From an uncultured Thermomicrobiales bacterium (GTDB lineage: Bacteria; Chloroflexota; Chloroflexia; Thermomicrobiales; UBA6265), in contig CADCWH010000353.1 of the NCBI GenBank assembly GCA_902806395.1, forward strand, positions 1 to 13,857: a DNA stretch of 13,857 bases, in the 5' to 3' direction. How positions within the stretch are numbered: the stretch's first letter is position 1; every line of letters starts with the position of its first letter. The notes beneath the pieces were generated by a model. That model was not told the DNA's origin. It made no database searches and saw nothing but the letters and a program-made list of their open reading frames with translations. The translations under genes and the position numbers were made by a program. Below are positions 13,785 to 13,857 of this stretch, piece after piece.

Positions 13785-13857
13785 ATGGACCTACTCGATC
13801 TCCTGTTGGATCACGACGACTGGGCCACGAGTCGTCTCCTGGACGTGTGCGGCGGCC
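13785..13857 (+). CDS. DinB-family protein, N-terminal fragment (runs off right edge)
   Basis: The first 24 codons read MDLLDLLLDHDDWATSRLLD followed by VCGG. This is the opening helix of the DinB/YfiT-like four-helix metalloenzyme fold, where the His of DHDxW is usually the first metal ligand. Members include thiol-dependent transferases and damage-inducible proteins of unknown reaction. The ATG is preceded by GAGG with a 7-base spacer. Because only the first helix is in the window, the subfamily cannot be assigned. Confidence 0.65.
   Translation, partial: MDLLDLLLDHDDWATSRLLDVCGG

Noticed and set aside
1..13857. CRISPR arrays, tRNA and rRNA genes, prophage, toxin-antitoxin or defence clusters
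   Set aside because: I looked for regularly spaced repeats, cloverleaf-like sequence and hallmark proteins and found none.

Overview
The window is very GC-rich DNA with compact bacterial genes, many GTG starts and clear Shine-Dalgarno sites. The gene content fits a Chloroflexota-type genome, possibly the Thermomicrobia/Sphaerobacterales group: a pdhA-pdhB-pdhC operon, a TPR protein, a DUF4260 protein, a two-domain cupredoxin-like exported protein and a DinB-family protein. That placement is inference from gene flavour; there is no rRNA or marker gene to prove it.

Layout. 1-660 (minus) is the N-terminal part of a TPR protein running off the left edge, with a good promoter candidate at 825-854. 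1011-1457 (minus) is a small one-helix membrane protein with a disordered tail. 1728-5410 (minus) is the core of the window: genes for E1-alpha, E1-beta and E2 of pyruvate dehydrogenase, preceded by a promoter candidate about 200 bases upstream and followed by a hairpin terminator candidate at 1634-1662. E3 (lpd) is not in the window. 5411-6242 is mostly non-coding and holds a perfect 17-bp hairpin. 6243-7040 and 7123-7812 (minus) are a low-complexity hypothetical protein and a SAM methyltransferase. 8081-8872 (plus) holds DUF4260 and antibiotic-biosynthesis-monooxygenase genes, converging on a small P-loop kinase-like gene (8910-9410, minus). Divergent from that gene is an EamA-type transporter (9780-10841, plus), then a SRAP/YedK DNA-protein crosslink protein (11035-11727, plus). 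A perfect 16-bp hairpin separates SRAP from an exported duplicated cupredoxin-like protein (11830-12732, minus). The right end has a 72-residue unknown gene (13071-13289, minus), a stretch with a possible transposase remnant and short repeats, and the first 24 codons of a DinB-family gene.

How it works together. Only the pdh cluster is a recognisable pathway unit: oxidative decarboxylation of pyruvate to acetyl-CoA. The rest is a mix of housekeeping and accessory genes, several of them single transcription units. I did not find a CRISPR array, tRNA, rRNA, phage, toxin-antitoxin or defence cluster, and I see no convincing new multi-gene system. The items most worth checking are the duplicated cupredoxin-like protein with its upstream palindrome, the pdhA leader, the unusual E1-alpha motif and the repeats before the DinB gene.
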